Positions 9,353 through 17,580 of a stretch of 64,000 nt of DNA are shown piece by piece (position 1 is the stretch's first letter; each line of letters opens with the position of its first letter). The position numbers and the translations under genes are program-made. Origin of the DNA: Roseibium hamelinense (lineage in GTDB: Bacteria; Pseudomonadota; Alphaproteobacteria; Rhizobiales; Stappiaceae); assembly GCF_007830545.1 (NCBI RefSeq), contig NZ_VLLF01000007.1, positions 248,001 to 312,000 on the forward strand, read 5' to 3'. The notes under the pieces are model-generated. The model did no database searches. It was not told where the DNA came from and saw nothing but the letters and a program-made list of their open reading frames with translations.

Positions 9353-10168
9353 TTAGTTCATCTGCTCTTCCGGTTTTGGCTCGCGCAGGGCCATTGAGCC
9401 GAAACGTTCCAGATACACGTTTGTTGATGTCAGCTCTTGAATTGCACCGTTGATGGCCGTGATCAGTTCGTCGGACACTGTTTTACGACTGAACATAAAG
9501 TGGACCGGCTCTGACAACAGCTGGAAAGGGTGTTCGGCCAGCACGTCGGCGGTACCAAGCTGCCGTGCCATGGCCAGCGTCGAAGAGGGCACCTCAACCA
9601 GTGCGTCAATGCGCCCGGCGAGCAGCATTTTGACGCCTTCCTCGGTCGAGCTGACGATATAAACGTGTTTTTCTGACAGCGGCGAGGCTAGAAAGTCCTT
9701 GAAAACTTCGCCGCGGTAAGCGCTGTGCTCGTGGCCGAGAACCAGCCCATGTTTCACCACATCTTCGAGCGACGAAATTTCGTAGCGCTCGACATCTGCC
9801 TCGCGCATTACAAGCCCAGCTGTTTCGTAGCGATAAGCCGCGGAAAAGCGGGCAAAGGCCTGACGTTCTGCTGTTATCGACATGAAAGGCATCATGTCGA
9901 TCCGCCCCGCTGCGAGTTCGGCAATCGATCGCTTGAACGGGATGTCTATGAACTCGTAGGAACAATCGATCTCCTGAAAAACCGACCGCATGAATTCAAC
10001 GTCCAGACCAACAACGTTGCCGTGATCGCTCATGTAGCTGAAGGGGAGATAGTCGTCGGAAATCCGAACCCGAACCGGGTTTTCGCAGTCGAGCGCTGCA
10101 GCCGGCGCTGCGATGACCCCTGTCAACGTCAAGAACAGGGCAACTACACGTGTTCCGATGAATGTCAT
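9353..10168 (-). CDS. Periplasmic substrate-binding protein, family 3 (amino-acid type)
   Basis: Extracytoplasmic solute-binding protein of 271 residues. The signal peptide runs MTFIGTRVVALFLTLTGVIAAPAAA, then a family-3 fold begins with VRVRISDDYLPFSYMSDHG and GLDVEFMRSVFQEIDC. The open frame continues far upstream (to 10672), but that part overlaps the HerA-like gene on the other strand and has no protein character; the ATG at 10168 directly begins a signal peptide. No permease or ATPase gene is nearby, so it is an orphan binding protein that may serve a distant ABC transporter or a sensor. Confidence 0.85.
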   Translation of the reverse strand: MTFIGTRVVALFLTLTGVIAAPAAALDCENPVRVRISDDYLPFSYMSDHGNVVGLDVEFMRSVFQEIDCSYEFIDIPFKRSIAELAAGRIDMMPFMSITAERQAFARFSAAYRYETAGLVMREADVERYEISSLEDVVKHGLVLGHEHSAYRGEVFKDFLASPLSEKHVYIVSSTEEGVKMLLAGRIDALVEVPSSTLAMARQLGTADVLAEHPFQLLSEPVHFMFSRKTVSDELITAINGAIQELTSTNVYLERFGSMALREPKPEEQMN

Positions 10169-10430
10169 GCACCCGGCTCCTTGCTCCACCCATCCGGGCG
10201 TATTCAGCCCGAAACGCTGGGCATTTGCAACAAACGAGGGAGTGTGGGTTTCAAGAACGCGTGACTGATCACACCGAGGCGGCCACTCGTGTCTTGCCGC
10301 AAACGTCTTTTTTGGATAGGTGCCGCTGGTGCGCGGTGCCATCTTTCCAGCCGTGCTCGAATCATGCTGAATCTGCGCAACCAGCCAACTCTTTCCAAAA
10401 GCCCTCCACCTTGATGCGCCGGGAATGTGA

Positions 10431-11903
10431 ATGACAGTTCGGATTGATATCGGAGAAATGTCTGGCGGCAAGCGCGGCGAGCTCGACCTTGAAGAGCTGC
10501 TGGCAACCCGGCTTCTCGTGCAGGGAAATTCCGGATCCGGCAAGTCACATCTGTTGCGGCGTCTGCTGGAGCAGTCGGCGAATTGGGTCCAGCAGGCAAT
10601 CATCGACCCGGAAGGCGACTTTGTGACGCTCGCCGACAAGTACGGCCACGTTGTGGTTGATGCCGTCGGCACAGAAAAAGACCTGCAGATGGTTGCGTCC
10701 CGTGTGCGGCAGCACCGGGTTTCCGTGGTTCTTAATCTCGAAGGCCTCGATGCCGACCGTCAGATGAAAGCTGCGGCAACATTTTTGGATGGCCTGTTCG
10801 ATGCCGAGCGCGACTACTGGTATCCGATGCTGGTCATCGTTGACGAGGCACAGCTTTTCGCCCCGGCAGCAGCAGGAGAGGTGACCGAGGAAGCCCGCCG
10901 GCGTTCCCTTGGCGCCATGACCAATTTGATGTGCCGGGGCCGCAAACGCGGACTGGCCGGTGTGATAGCCACCCAGAGGCTTGCAAAACTGGCCAAGAAC
11001 GTTGCGGCCGAAGCGTCAAACTTTCTGATGGGCCGCACCTTTTTGGACATCGATATGGCGCGTGCGGCCGATTTGCTGGGCATGGAGCGGCGCCAGGCTG
11101 AAACCTTCCGCAATCTCGACAGAGGTCATTTTGTGGCGTTGGGACCGGCCATGTCGCGGCGTCCTGTGCCGGTCAAGATTGGTCCCGTGGAAACCGCGGG
11201 CCGGGGTGGGAGTCCGAAGCTCATGCCTTTGCCGGATCAGCCGGCAGCCGACGCAAAAGATCTTATTTTTACAGCGGCGCCCGGCGAATTACCGGTTCGC
11301 CCGAGACCACCTGAACCGGTTGTGTCGACCGGCGAGGTTCTGGACCAGATTGCTGGCGCGGAACGGGCCGCAACCGATGCGCAGGCACCGGCAGCCACAC
11401 TGCTCGATTTTGGCGAGCGTGAGGAGACGATTGCCCAGATCATCTCTGAAATACTTGCGGAAGAAGACGCCGCTTTCCAGCCGATCGCATCGCTTTATCA
11501 GGATTTCCAGGTGCGGTGCCGCATCGCGAAGCTGCCGGGTGGAACGCCCGACCTTCAGGTGTTCCGCGAAAAGCTCTCGGTTGCGAGGGCTGGCGTCGAT
11601 ACCGATGATGTTGACGATGGCGCTTGGCAACAGGCCGAATTGATTGCATCCCAACTACCGGAAGAGATGCGCGGCGTCTATCTGCTGCTGGCCAAGGCAG
11701 CGCTTGCGAAAGCACCATGTCCGGGCAATCTGGAAATCGCCACGGCCTACGGAACCCGGTCGCCGGGGCGCGCGCGCTGGCTGCTCAGCCACATGGAGGA
11801 GCGCGGCTTTCTGGTTTGCGCCACGGATCTTCGCGGCAACCGGATCGTGACGCTGACCGATCTCGGCTGTCAGACGGCGCCGGGTGACGAAGCCGCTGCC
11901 TGA
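10431..11903 (+). CDS. HerA-like DUF87 ATPase
   Basis: P-loop ATPase of the FtsK/HerA group, 490 residues. Walker A GNSGSGKS is at residues 32-39, Walker B MLVIVDEAQ at 133-141, and a conserved RGRKRGLAGVIATQRLAKL follows the sensor region, typical of HerA-type DNA translocases. The C-terminal part (after about 300) has a predicted winged-helix-like stretch near TAYGTRSPGRARWLLSHMEE, which suggests DNA contact. Archaeal and bacterial HerA usually pairs with the nuclease NurA, or with Sir2 or other effectors in defence, but none is adjacent here. It could be a stand-alone chromosomal ATPase. Confidence 0.85.
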   Translation: MTVRIDIGEMSGGKRGELDLEELLATRLLVQGNSGSGKSHLLRRLLEQSANWVQQAIIDPEGDFVTLADKYGHVVVDAVGTEKDLQMVASRVRQHRVSVVLNLEGLDADRQMKAAATFLDGLFDAERDYWYPMLVIVDEAQLFAPAAAGEVTEEARRRSLGAMTNLMCRGRKRGLAGVIATQRLAKLAKNVAAEASNFLMGRTFLDIDMARAADLLGMERRQAETFRNLDRGHFVALGPAMSRRPVPVKIGPVETAGRGGSPKLMPLPDQPAADAKDLIFTAAPGELPVRPRPPEPVVSTGEVLDQIAGAERAATDAQAPAATLLDFGEREETIAQIISEILAEEDAAFQPIASLYQDFQVRCRIAKLPGGTPDLQVFREKLSVARAGVDTDDVDDGAWQQAELIASQLPEEMRGVYLLLAKAALAKAPCPGNLEIATAYGTRSPGRARWLLSHMEERGFLVCATDLRGNRIVTLTDLGCQTAPGDEAAA

Positions 11904-11993
11904 TGTTCAAGCCAGCCTGACACGCCGTTGATTTGATGTGATCGTGAACATACCTACATCCGGCGCGGTTCAGCAATTTACCAAGGCCAACAG

Positions 11994-12464
11994 ATGTTCC
12001 GCATAATCTCGCTTCTTCTGTCCCATGGAGCCGCACTCGCAGCCGGTTTTGCGCTTGGGGTCTATTTCCTGCCGATCCTGACCGCCCCTGAGGGGCCGGA
12101 AAAGGCGGTTCTCGCTGCTGCATCCGGGCAAGCCCAGTACCAGGCCGAGCTGACACGCGACCTGAAAGGAAGTGATTTTCTGCATTGGGGTGAGGGAACG
12201 ATTGGCCTGTCGTCCGACAAGATTGTCCATATGGGCGCGCTGGCACCGGGGCCGGATTACAAGCTCTATTTGGTTCCCGAATTTTTAGAAGATGAAGCTG
12301 AATTCGAAGCGGTCAGAAACGCCTCTGTTCAATTGGGAGATATCAAGACGTTCGATGGGTTCATCATCGATGTGCCGGACAGCGTGAACATTGAGGATTT
12401 CACCACCGTACTCGTGTGGTGCGAGGCGTTCAGCGAGTTCATCACCGCCGCGCAATACCGGTGA
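11994..12464 (+). CDS. DM13-domain membrane-anchored protein
   Basis: Protein of 156 residues with a single N-terminal membrane helix (about 7-30, SLLLSHGAALAAGFALGVYF) and a DM13 domain (about 45-156). The domain has the features GSDFLHWGEGTIGL, LAPGPDYKLYLVPEF and a terminal VLVWCEAFSEFITAAQY with the conserved cysteine. DM13 domains are linked to redox or electron transfer at the cell surface. Here the protein faces the periplasm. It follows the HerA-like gene by 90 bases on the same strand without an obvious functional link. Confidence 0.85.
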   Translation: MFRIISLLLSHGAALAAGFALGVYFLPILTAPEGPEKAVLAAASGQAQYQAELTRDLKGSDFLHWGEGTIGLSSDKIVHMGALAPGPDYKLYLVPEFLEDEAEFEAVRNASVQLGDIKTFDGFIIDVPDSVNIEDFTTVLVWCEAFSEFITAAQYR

Positions 12465-12514
12465 ACAAGAAGGTCGATCATCGGCAAGGCTCAGCCCCGG
12501 CCGCTCAGGGAATT

Positions 12515-12688
12515 TCACGTCTTTTTGTGTGTTGCGTCGTCAGGCAAGGCACTAGCAAGGTTCACAATAACGATCACCAGAATGGCTCCCAAAACGAAGG
12601 CGCCAAAGCGTATTGAATATTTACCGCCCGGTACGTCAAACATCATCACGATCATGCCAAACAACGCGATCAGCATGATCAGGCGCAT
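12515..12688 (-). CDS. Small two-helix membrane protein (57 aa)
   Basis: Short gene read on the minus strand: MRLIMLIALFGMIVMMFDVP, then a loop PGGKYSIRF and a second helix GAFVLGAILVIVIVNLASAL, ending DDATHKKT. It encodes two confidently hydrophobic segments separated by a positively charged turn, with a hydrophilic tail. It is convergent with the DM13 gene, whose stop lies 50 bases away. I do not recognise a family. The clean start, regular hydrophobic pattern and stop make it a plausible small inner-membrane protein. Confidence 0.55.
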   Translation of the reverse strand: MRLIMLIALFGMIVMMFDVPGGKYSIRFGAFVLGAILVIVIVNLASALPDDATHKKT

Positions 12689-12763
12689 TGCTGCGTTCTA
12701 GTATAGGTTCCCGGATCCCAATGCTGTTTGTACACTCCGGAGTTGCCGTTTTTCGGGTGCGTG

Positions 12764-13375
12764 TCAGATCCGGAAGGACAGACCGGTTTGCGTATCGGCC
12801 AGCATATCAAAATGCAGCCCGAGGACCTTGTGATCATCTTCAGCCGATGTTTGGAAACTCCGGCGGTCCGTGTCTTTGACAATCAAGAAAGCGGCCGCCC
12901 AGATCCCGATCAAGAAACCCGTGCTATCCCGGAGCTCCAGGCGGTGGCCGATCAGATCGCTGCCGTCCAGCCCCTTGTCATCTTTGCTGGCGCAGATTTC
13001 CAGACAGATCAGTTTGTTGCTGTAAAACCGCCAGGATACCTTGTGAAGGATGCAATCCTTGATGACCTGATCGGAATTCCAGACGAATTCGCACCAGGTA
13101 ACGGGTCCGTCCTTGCCGTCGATCGAGCCGGTGTTGAACGTGTTCGATTGGGTCTGGGTGTGCGTGGAAAAATCGAGCGTTGCAGACGGTCGGGACAAGG
13201 GGATCCATGCGGTTCCGCTATCGCCAGTGACAGCCTTTTGAAGGGCGACAAAGCGCTCCTTGGCTTCTTCGGTCACGCCGAATTTGTCGAGCACCGGTTT
13301 TGCGAAAATCGAAGCAATGTGAAACAAGTCCGCCTCCAGCACCAAATGGCGAGCGCCTAATGACGTAGAGTTCAA
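12764..13375 (-). CDS. Hypothetical protein
   Basis: Unrecognised protein of about 203 residues. It has a mixed alpha/beta composition, is fairly rich in Asp, Lys, Trp and Phe, and carries no signal peptide or membrane segment except one mildly hydrophobic stretch (TGFLIGIWAAAFLIV, near residues 153-167). The frame is open without ATG at its beginning: the annotated start at 13375 is a TTG, and a GTG about ten codons in is an alternative. An overlapping ATG at the same place opens a different frame, so a small frameshift at the 5' end is possible. Not related to its neighbours. Confidence 0.6.
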   Translation of the reverse strand: MNSTSLGARHLVLEADLFHIASIFAKPVLDKFGVTEEAKERFVALQKAVTGDSGTAWIPLSRPSATLDFSTHTQTQSNTFNTGSIDGKDGPVTWCEFVWNSDQVIKDCILHKVSWRFYSNKLICLEICASKDDKGLDGSDLIGHRLELRDSTGFLIGIWAAAFLIVKDTDRRSFQTSAEDDHKVLGLHFDMLADTQTGLSFRI

Positions 13376-13543
13376 TCATACTGGGCACGTGAATTCTAGG
13401 GGTGACGATTGTCTTTTGGCCGGGTTTCATGCTTAAGGCTTGGAGGCTCTGCGCATGGGGGCTCATGCGGCGCCTTAGCAGTCGAAAACGCGCGAGAACC
13501 AACATCTCGCGCTGCAGCCATATTGTCTCTGCTGGCAAAAAAC

Positions 13544-13569
13544 GGCGCAATCAGGAACCTGATTGCGCC
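13544..13569 (-). terminator. Rho-independent terminator (minus strand)
   Basis: Perfect 12-bp stem GGCGCAATCAGG / CCTGATTGCGCC with a two-base loop, followed on the minus strand by a run of six T. It ends transcription coming from the RTX remnant and possibly the two-component operon upstream. Confidence 0.8.
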
Positions 13570-13634
13570 AAAGCCCGGGATAAGCCTATTGCCAGAACAT
13601 CACGGCTGTTCTGGCCGTTGATTGGCAAGGTCCG

Positions 13635-14051
13635 TTAGCCAAACCAGAACGGGTCGCTGTTCACAAACTCGCCCCAGGACGTGCCGTCTTCGACATTGAC
13701 CAGAACCGCGTCCTGGCTCTCCTTGACCATCACAACGAAATGCTGGTCATCATCGAGAAACTTTTTCCAGATCATCAGATCGCTCCGATCGTCAACGCCG
13801 TGGGTACTTGCGAATTCGATCTTGTCGATGCCCATCTTAAATTCCTGGATGACATCGAGCGAAGAGACGTCCCAGTCAGAGCCTGGCAGATTGACGAGAT
13901 CATTGCCCCAGAACAGGAAAGTATCGGCACCATCGCCGCCGACGGCGATGTCAGCATCCGGGCCGCCGACCAGACGGTCATCGCCTGCGCCGCCAAACAG
14001 CAGATCGCGTCCGGGGTCGTGTCGCCGGGTCTGAAAAAGGTGATAATTTTT
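13635..14051 (-). pseudogene. RTX hemolysin-type calcium-binding C-terminal remnant
   Basis: The minus-strand frame is open for 138 codons and reads through DLLFGGAGDDRLVGGPDADI and GGDGADTFLFW, which are textbook RTX nonapeptides (GGxGxDxUx). It ends with a short beta-rich tail of the kind found at the C-terminus of type I-secreted proteins. An in-frame TGA at 14052-14054 closes it upstream, and no ATG, GTG or TTG precedes the repeats; the first ATG (13835) lies after them. The fragment is therefore the tail of a formerly larger secreted calcium-binding protein. Its terminator at 13544 is retained. Confidence 0.72.
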
Positions 14052-14109
14052 TCAGGTTTTAATTACACCACATGCGCCACTTGGTGGTTAAGAGCCGTCG
14101 GTCGATCAG

Positions 14110-15453
14110 TCAGCTCACCTGGAATTTCGGCAGACGAACGCAGAACCGGGCGCCGCCCTTGGGAGACGTGTCCACGGAGACTGTTCCGCCATGTGCTTTC
14201 ACCACATTGCCGACGATGGCCAGCCCGAGGCCAGAGCCACCGGTCTTCCGGTCCCGGGATTCTTCAAGGCGCGTAAAGGGTTCGAACAGGTAGGCGCGCT
14301 TTTCAAGCGGGATGCCGGGCCCCGCGTCATCGACAATGAGCTCGATTGTTTCGTCCGAGGCCTTCAGTGTCACAGCGGCTTCACGGCCATATTTCAGCGC
14401 ATTTTCGAGCAAGTTGGCGACCATCCGCCTTAAGGCGAGCCGGTCGCCAAGAACGGAACTGTTGAGGGCGTCTTCCAAGATGGTCAGATCGATATCCGCG
14501 CCGGCTTGAACCCGGTCGGACACTTCGGTACGGACCAGAGCTGGAAATTCGATCAGTTCCTCATCCAGCTCGTTTGCGCCCGTGCGGGTCGCCAGAAGCG
14601 CGTCGTTCAAGAGCGCGATGATGTCATCGATATCGTGGACCGCGCGGGCCCGTTCGCCATCATCTTCGATCTTGTCCACACGGAGCCGCAACCGTGTGGT
14701 GAAGGTCCTCAAGTCATGCTGGATGCCGCCGATCAGGGCGAGACGCGCCTTGATCAGCGTTCGCAACCGGCCTTGCAAATGCTGGAACGCTGCAATCAGG
14801 GCTTTGAGTTCGGGAGACTGGGCCTTGATATCAGGCACTTCGACCAGCGGGCCTTCCGGGTCAACCTTGTTCAACACCGCGGCCAGCTGCTTCAGTGGCC
14901 GGATTTCGCGGTTCAGGACAATCAAGGCGCCGAGCGCGATCAGAACGCCGGTCAGGCCTGCGCCTAGTCCAAGCGGTAGGCCCAAAGGGTCGGTCAGATA
15001 GGGGCTCCAGGACGTGATCGTGACCCAACCGCCCGAGTTTAGTTCGACACTGATCACATAAGGATTGAGGCGTCGGGCCAGAAACCGGGGGAGGAGCGCC
15101 GCGGACTGCTGAAACACCCGGACATCCCGATTCCCGAAAACCGCCAAGTGATTGGGATAAAGAGCAGCAACGGCAAGATCTGCCGCATTGCTATCCGGTT
15201 CTGCAGGGGCATCGGAGAAGTGCACAGAGAATGACAGGGCTTCAACCGCTGCCAATACGTCGGCACGCTCGGTGCCTTGCGAGGTTTCAATCAGCCGGAT
15301 GGTGGCAGCTAGACGGTCAGGCTCGGGCAGGGCGCTGACCTGGATCCGCAAGCCGTATGAGATGTAGCTGAGTATGATGACCCCGAGCCAGAGGCCGATC
15401 AGGGCCACAATCATCAAAATACCGAGCCGCCAGCGCAGGCTTAGCTGGGCCAT
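14110..15453 (-). CDS. Sensor histidine kinase (EnvZ/OmpR type), copy 1
   Basis: Inner-membrane sensor kinase of 447 residues. It has TM1 at about 11-33, a periplasmic domain at about 34-158 beginning LPEPDRLAATIRLIETS, TM2 at 159-180, HAMP at about 181-235, and an H-box QHDLRTFTTRLRLR with phospho-acceptor His246. It continues with an N-box NLLENALKYG and G-boxes DDAGPGIP and GGSGLGLAIV. The H-box has Phe where most family members have Pro after HDLRT. It overlaps its response regulator by 13 bases and is read after it. The second kinase at 46213 has the same periplasmic start pattern and H-box, so the two are paralogues. Confidence 0.93.
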   Translation of the reverse strand: MAQLSLRWRLGILMIVALIGLWLGVIILSYISYGLRIQVSALPEPDRLAATIRLIETSQGTERADVLAAVEALSFSVHFSDAPAEPDSNAADLAVAALYPNHLAVFGNRDVRVFQQSAALLPRFLARRLNPYVISVELNSGGWVTITSWSPYLTDPLGLPLGLGAGLTGVLIALGALIVLNREIRPLKQLAAVLNKVDPEGPLVEVPDIKAQSPELKALIAAFQHLQGRLRTLIKARLALIGGIQHDLRTFTTRLRLRVDKIEDDGERARAVHDIDDIIALLNDALLATRTGANELDEELIEFPALVRTEVSDRVQAGADIDLTILEDALNSSVLGDRLALRRMVANLLENALKYGREAAVTLKASDETIELIVDDAGPGIPLEKRAYLFEPFTRLEESRDRKTGGSGLGLAIVGNVVKAHGGTVSVDTSPKGGARFCVRLPKFQVS

Positions 15454-16175
15454 GTCGGCTTGTCCTCAACGACAGCTGTGAACAAATACCCGCTGTTGCG
15501 CACCGTGGTGATCAGCTCTGAATGCGGACTGACGGCGGCGAGTTTGCGCCTGAGACGCGAGACAAGCATGTCGACCGACCTGTCAAACGGATCGGCATTG
15601 CGGCCATGCAACTGGTCGAGGATCTGATCCCGGGAGATGACACGGCGCGCCCGCTGCACGAAGCAGCACAAGAGATCGAACTCACCGCTCGTCAAGGTCA
15701 GCGGCCGCCCCTCATTGTCACTGAGTTGCCTTGCGTCCACGTCCAGAACAAACCGGTCGAACGTGTAGCGTTTGGAGGCCGCTGTGGCCGGCGCGTTCTG
15801 GTGCCTTCCCCTCCGCAAGATGGCCCGGATCCGCGCCAGAAGTTCCCGCGGGCCGAAAGGTTTGCCCAGATAATCATCCGCCCCGATTTCCAGTCCGACC
15901 ACCCGGTCAATCTCATCGGTCTTTGCGGTCAGCATCAGGATCGCGGGACCTGTCTCCACGCGCAGCCGGCGGCAGATGGACAGGCCATCTTCGCCGGGCA
16001 GCATGAGATCGAGAACGATCAGATCGGGTTGGCGCTGAGCCAGCAGGGCATCCATTTCGCGCGCATCCATGGCCTCGGCGACCTCCAGCCCCTCGCGGGT
16101 CAGGTATTCGGCCACAAGCCGCCGGATATCGGCATCGTCATCAACGATAAGGATGTAGGGGCTTTGCTCGCTCAT
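15441..16175 (-). CDS. OmpR-family response regulator, copy 1
   Basis: Response regulator of 244 residues. The receiver domain has acidic pocket VDDDADIR and phospho-acceptor Asp56 in IVLDLMLPGEDG, with the conserved Lys in GKPFGPREL. The C-terminal winged-helix DNA-binding domain reads PLTLTSGEFDLLCCF and DRSVDMLVSRLRRKL. It is the first gene of the operon with the kinase at 14110 and is divergent from the EF-hand gene at 16382, separated by 206 bases that likely hold promoters for both directions. It is a close paralogue of the regulator at 45500. Confidence 0.95.
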   Translation of the reverse strand: MSEQSPYILIVDDDADIRRLVAEYLTREGLEVAEAMDAREMDALLAQRQPDLIVLDLMLPGEDGLSICRRLRVETGPAILMLTAKTDEIDRVVGLEIGADDYLGKPFGPRELLARIRAILRRGRHQNAPATAASKRYTFDRFVLDVDARQLSDNEGRPLTLTSGEFDLLCCFVQRARRVISRDQILDQLHGRNADPFDRSVDMLVSRLRRKLAAVSPHSELITTVRNSGYLFTAVVEDKPTWPS

Positions 16176-16381
16176 AGCGGAACTTTTATGAGCTTGGCGT
16201 CAAGACACAAGTCCCCCAACCTTAAAATTACATGCTGTTACATGACGGTGACCAAACGACACAAAGCCGGGCTGTTTTGAGATAAGCGCGTGACATCTTT
16301 CACATAACCTGCGTTTCGAAACGGCATGACAACGTTCAAGTGCGAGCGTGGTCAAGACGGAAGATGAGGAGCTTGGTTATC

Positions 16382-16687
16382 ATGAAGGCAGCAATGAAAG
16401 CCTGCGCAGCGACGGCCATGTTGGCCGCGACGGTGTCCTACGCGTTTGCCGACACCCAGCAGCAGATGGTGCAGGCCAACTACCTGGCATCCGATGCCGA
16501 TGGCAATGGTGTTCTGTCTTTTGCCGAGTTCAAATCCCTGATTGATCTGAATGCGCAAGACGGCATCGGCCGGTTCGGTCTGATCAAGCGCACCAACCGT
16601 TATGCCTTGGCGTTCGAACGCCTTGATACCGACGGCAATGCCGTCGTCAGTCCCGCCGAGCTCAAAGCCGCTGCCGAAAGACAGTAA
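16382..16687 (+). CDS. Secreted EF-hand protein, copy 1
   Basis: Exported calcium-binding protein of 101 residues. The signal peptide MKAAMKACAATAMLAATVSYAFA is followed by two EF-hand loops: DADGNGVLSFAE (38-49) and DTDGNAVVSPAE (82-93). The second loop has Ala at the usual Gly6. Upstream in-frame starts at 16340 (GTG) and 16364 (ATG) exist, but AGGAG at 16368-16372 fits the ATG at 16382 and gives a clean signal peptide. It is divergent from the two-component operon and likely controlled by it. It is paralogous to the protein at 44714, including the spacing between loops and the R-x-Y-A-x-A-F-x-R-L-D linker. Confidence 0.85.
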   Translation: MKAAMKACAATAMLAATVSYAFADTQQQMVQANYLASDADGNGVLSFAEFKSLIDLNAQDGIGRFGLIKRTNRYALAFERLDTDGNAVVSPAELKAAAERQ

Positions 16688-16704
16688 CACGGCCTGAGTT
16701 CGGC

Positions 16705-16744
16705 CCGGGCGGTCTCCTCTTGCCCTACCTTGGAGACCGCCCGG
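16705..16744 (+). terminator. Hairpin terminator after EF-hand gene
   Basis: A 13-bp perfect stem CCGGGCGGTCTCC / GGAGACCGCCCGG with a 14-base loop, 17 bases past the EF-hand stop. The following sequence is C/T-rich and not a clean T-run, so it may attenuate rather than fully stop transcription into the SH3b gene. Confidence 0.65.
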
Positions 16745-16781
16745 CCCCCTATCTTGCAGCTTGAACAGGGATTGAAACACA

Positions 16782-17483
16782 ATGCTGAACGTCCGGACTA
16801 TCTTCGCGGCGCTTATCTTGAATGTAGCCGCGCTCACAGCTTGGGCCGGCTTTGCTCAGGCCGCCGTGACATCCGTCGCCACCGCGAATGTCAACCTGCG
16901 CGCCGGGCCGTCCACGGCCTATCCGGTGATCGTGACGGTCCCGGCAGGCGCGGGCGTCGTGACTCATGGCTGCAATGCTGGTTATACTTGGTGCGATGTG
17001 AGCTACCGGACCTATAGGGGCTGGGTTGCCGCGTCCTATCTTCAAACGGTCTACCAGGGTCGAACCGTTGTGCTGACACCTGCGGTGGCCCCGGTCGTTG
17101 GAGTAACCGTTGTCGCGTATAACCGGGCCTATTGGGACCGGTATTATGCCGCTTATCCCTGGTATGGCCGCTGGACTGCCTATCCGGCCGGAGCGGCAAC
17201 CGTGCGTTCCGGCACAGTTGTTGGACCCGCCGGCGGAACGGCGACGGGCAGCGCCGGATGCGGGCCCTATGGTTGCGGCAGGGCAGGCACGGTGACAGGT
17301 GTCAACGGCGGCACGGCAACGGGCGGCGCTGCGTGCGGCCGGTACGGGTGCGGGCGCGCCGGAACTGTTACAGGGCCGGCTGGCAACACGGCAAGCGGTG
17401 CTGGTGTATGCGGGCCGCGTGGCTGCCGTGGTGTTGCAGTTAGCCCCAATGGCACCGTTAGGGGCGGCGCCCGGTTTCGATAA
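16782..17483 (+). CDS. Secreted SH3b-domain protein with Gly/Cys repeats
   Basis: Exported protein of 233 residues. It has a signal peptide (about 1-27), a bacterial SH3 domain (about 29-88; ANVNLRAGPSTAYPVIVTVP, GWVAASYLQ) and a Tyr/Trp/Pro-rich linker. Three tandem 25-residue repeats follow (144-168, 169-193, 194-218), each of the form GTV-x-G-x(2)-G-x-TA-x-G, then C-G-x-x-G-C. Each repeat carries two cysteines, CGPYGC, CGRYGC and CGPRGC. The SH3b module suggests cell-wall or surface binding, and the repeats could form disulfides or bind metal. It lies downstream of the EF-hand gene on the same strand. Confidence 0.8.
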   Translation: MLNVRTIFAALILNVAALTAWAGFAQAAVTSVATANVNLRAGPSTAYPVIVTVPAGAGVVTHGCNAGYTWCDVSYRTYRGWVAASYLQTVYQGRTVVLTPAVAPVVGVTVVAYNRAYWDRYYAAYPWYGRWTAYPAGAATVRSGTVVGPAGGTATGSAGCGPYGCGRAGTVTGVNGGTATGGAACGRYGCGRAGTVTGPAGNTASGAGVCGPRGCRGVAVSPNGTVRGGARFR

Positions 17484-17580
17484 AACTTCTGGAACTATCT
17501 TTTCCGCCCCGCACGCGGGGTGGTGTGAACGCAAGTGCCGGTTTGTTGCCTGGTGCGATGTCCGGGATCGTTGCCGGTCC

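Noticed and set aside
10169..10672. Upstream extension of the binding-protein frame (168 residues)
   Set aside because: It lies over the start of the HerA-like gene and has no protein pattern; the signal peptide begins at 10168.
17281..17440. Tandem DNA repeats as a mobile or CRISPR-like structure
   Set aside because: They are in-frame protein repeats of the SH3b gene with codon-level divergence.
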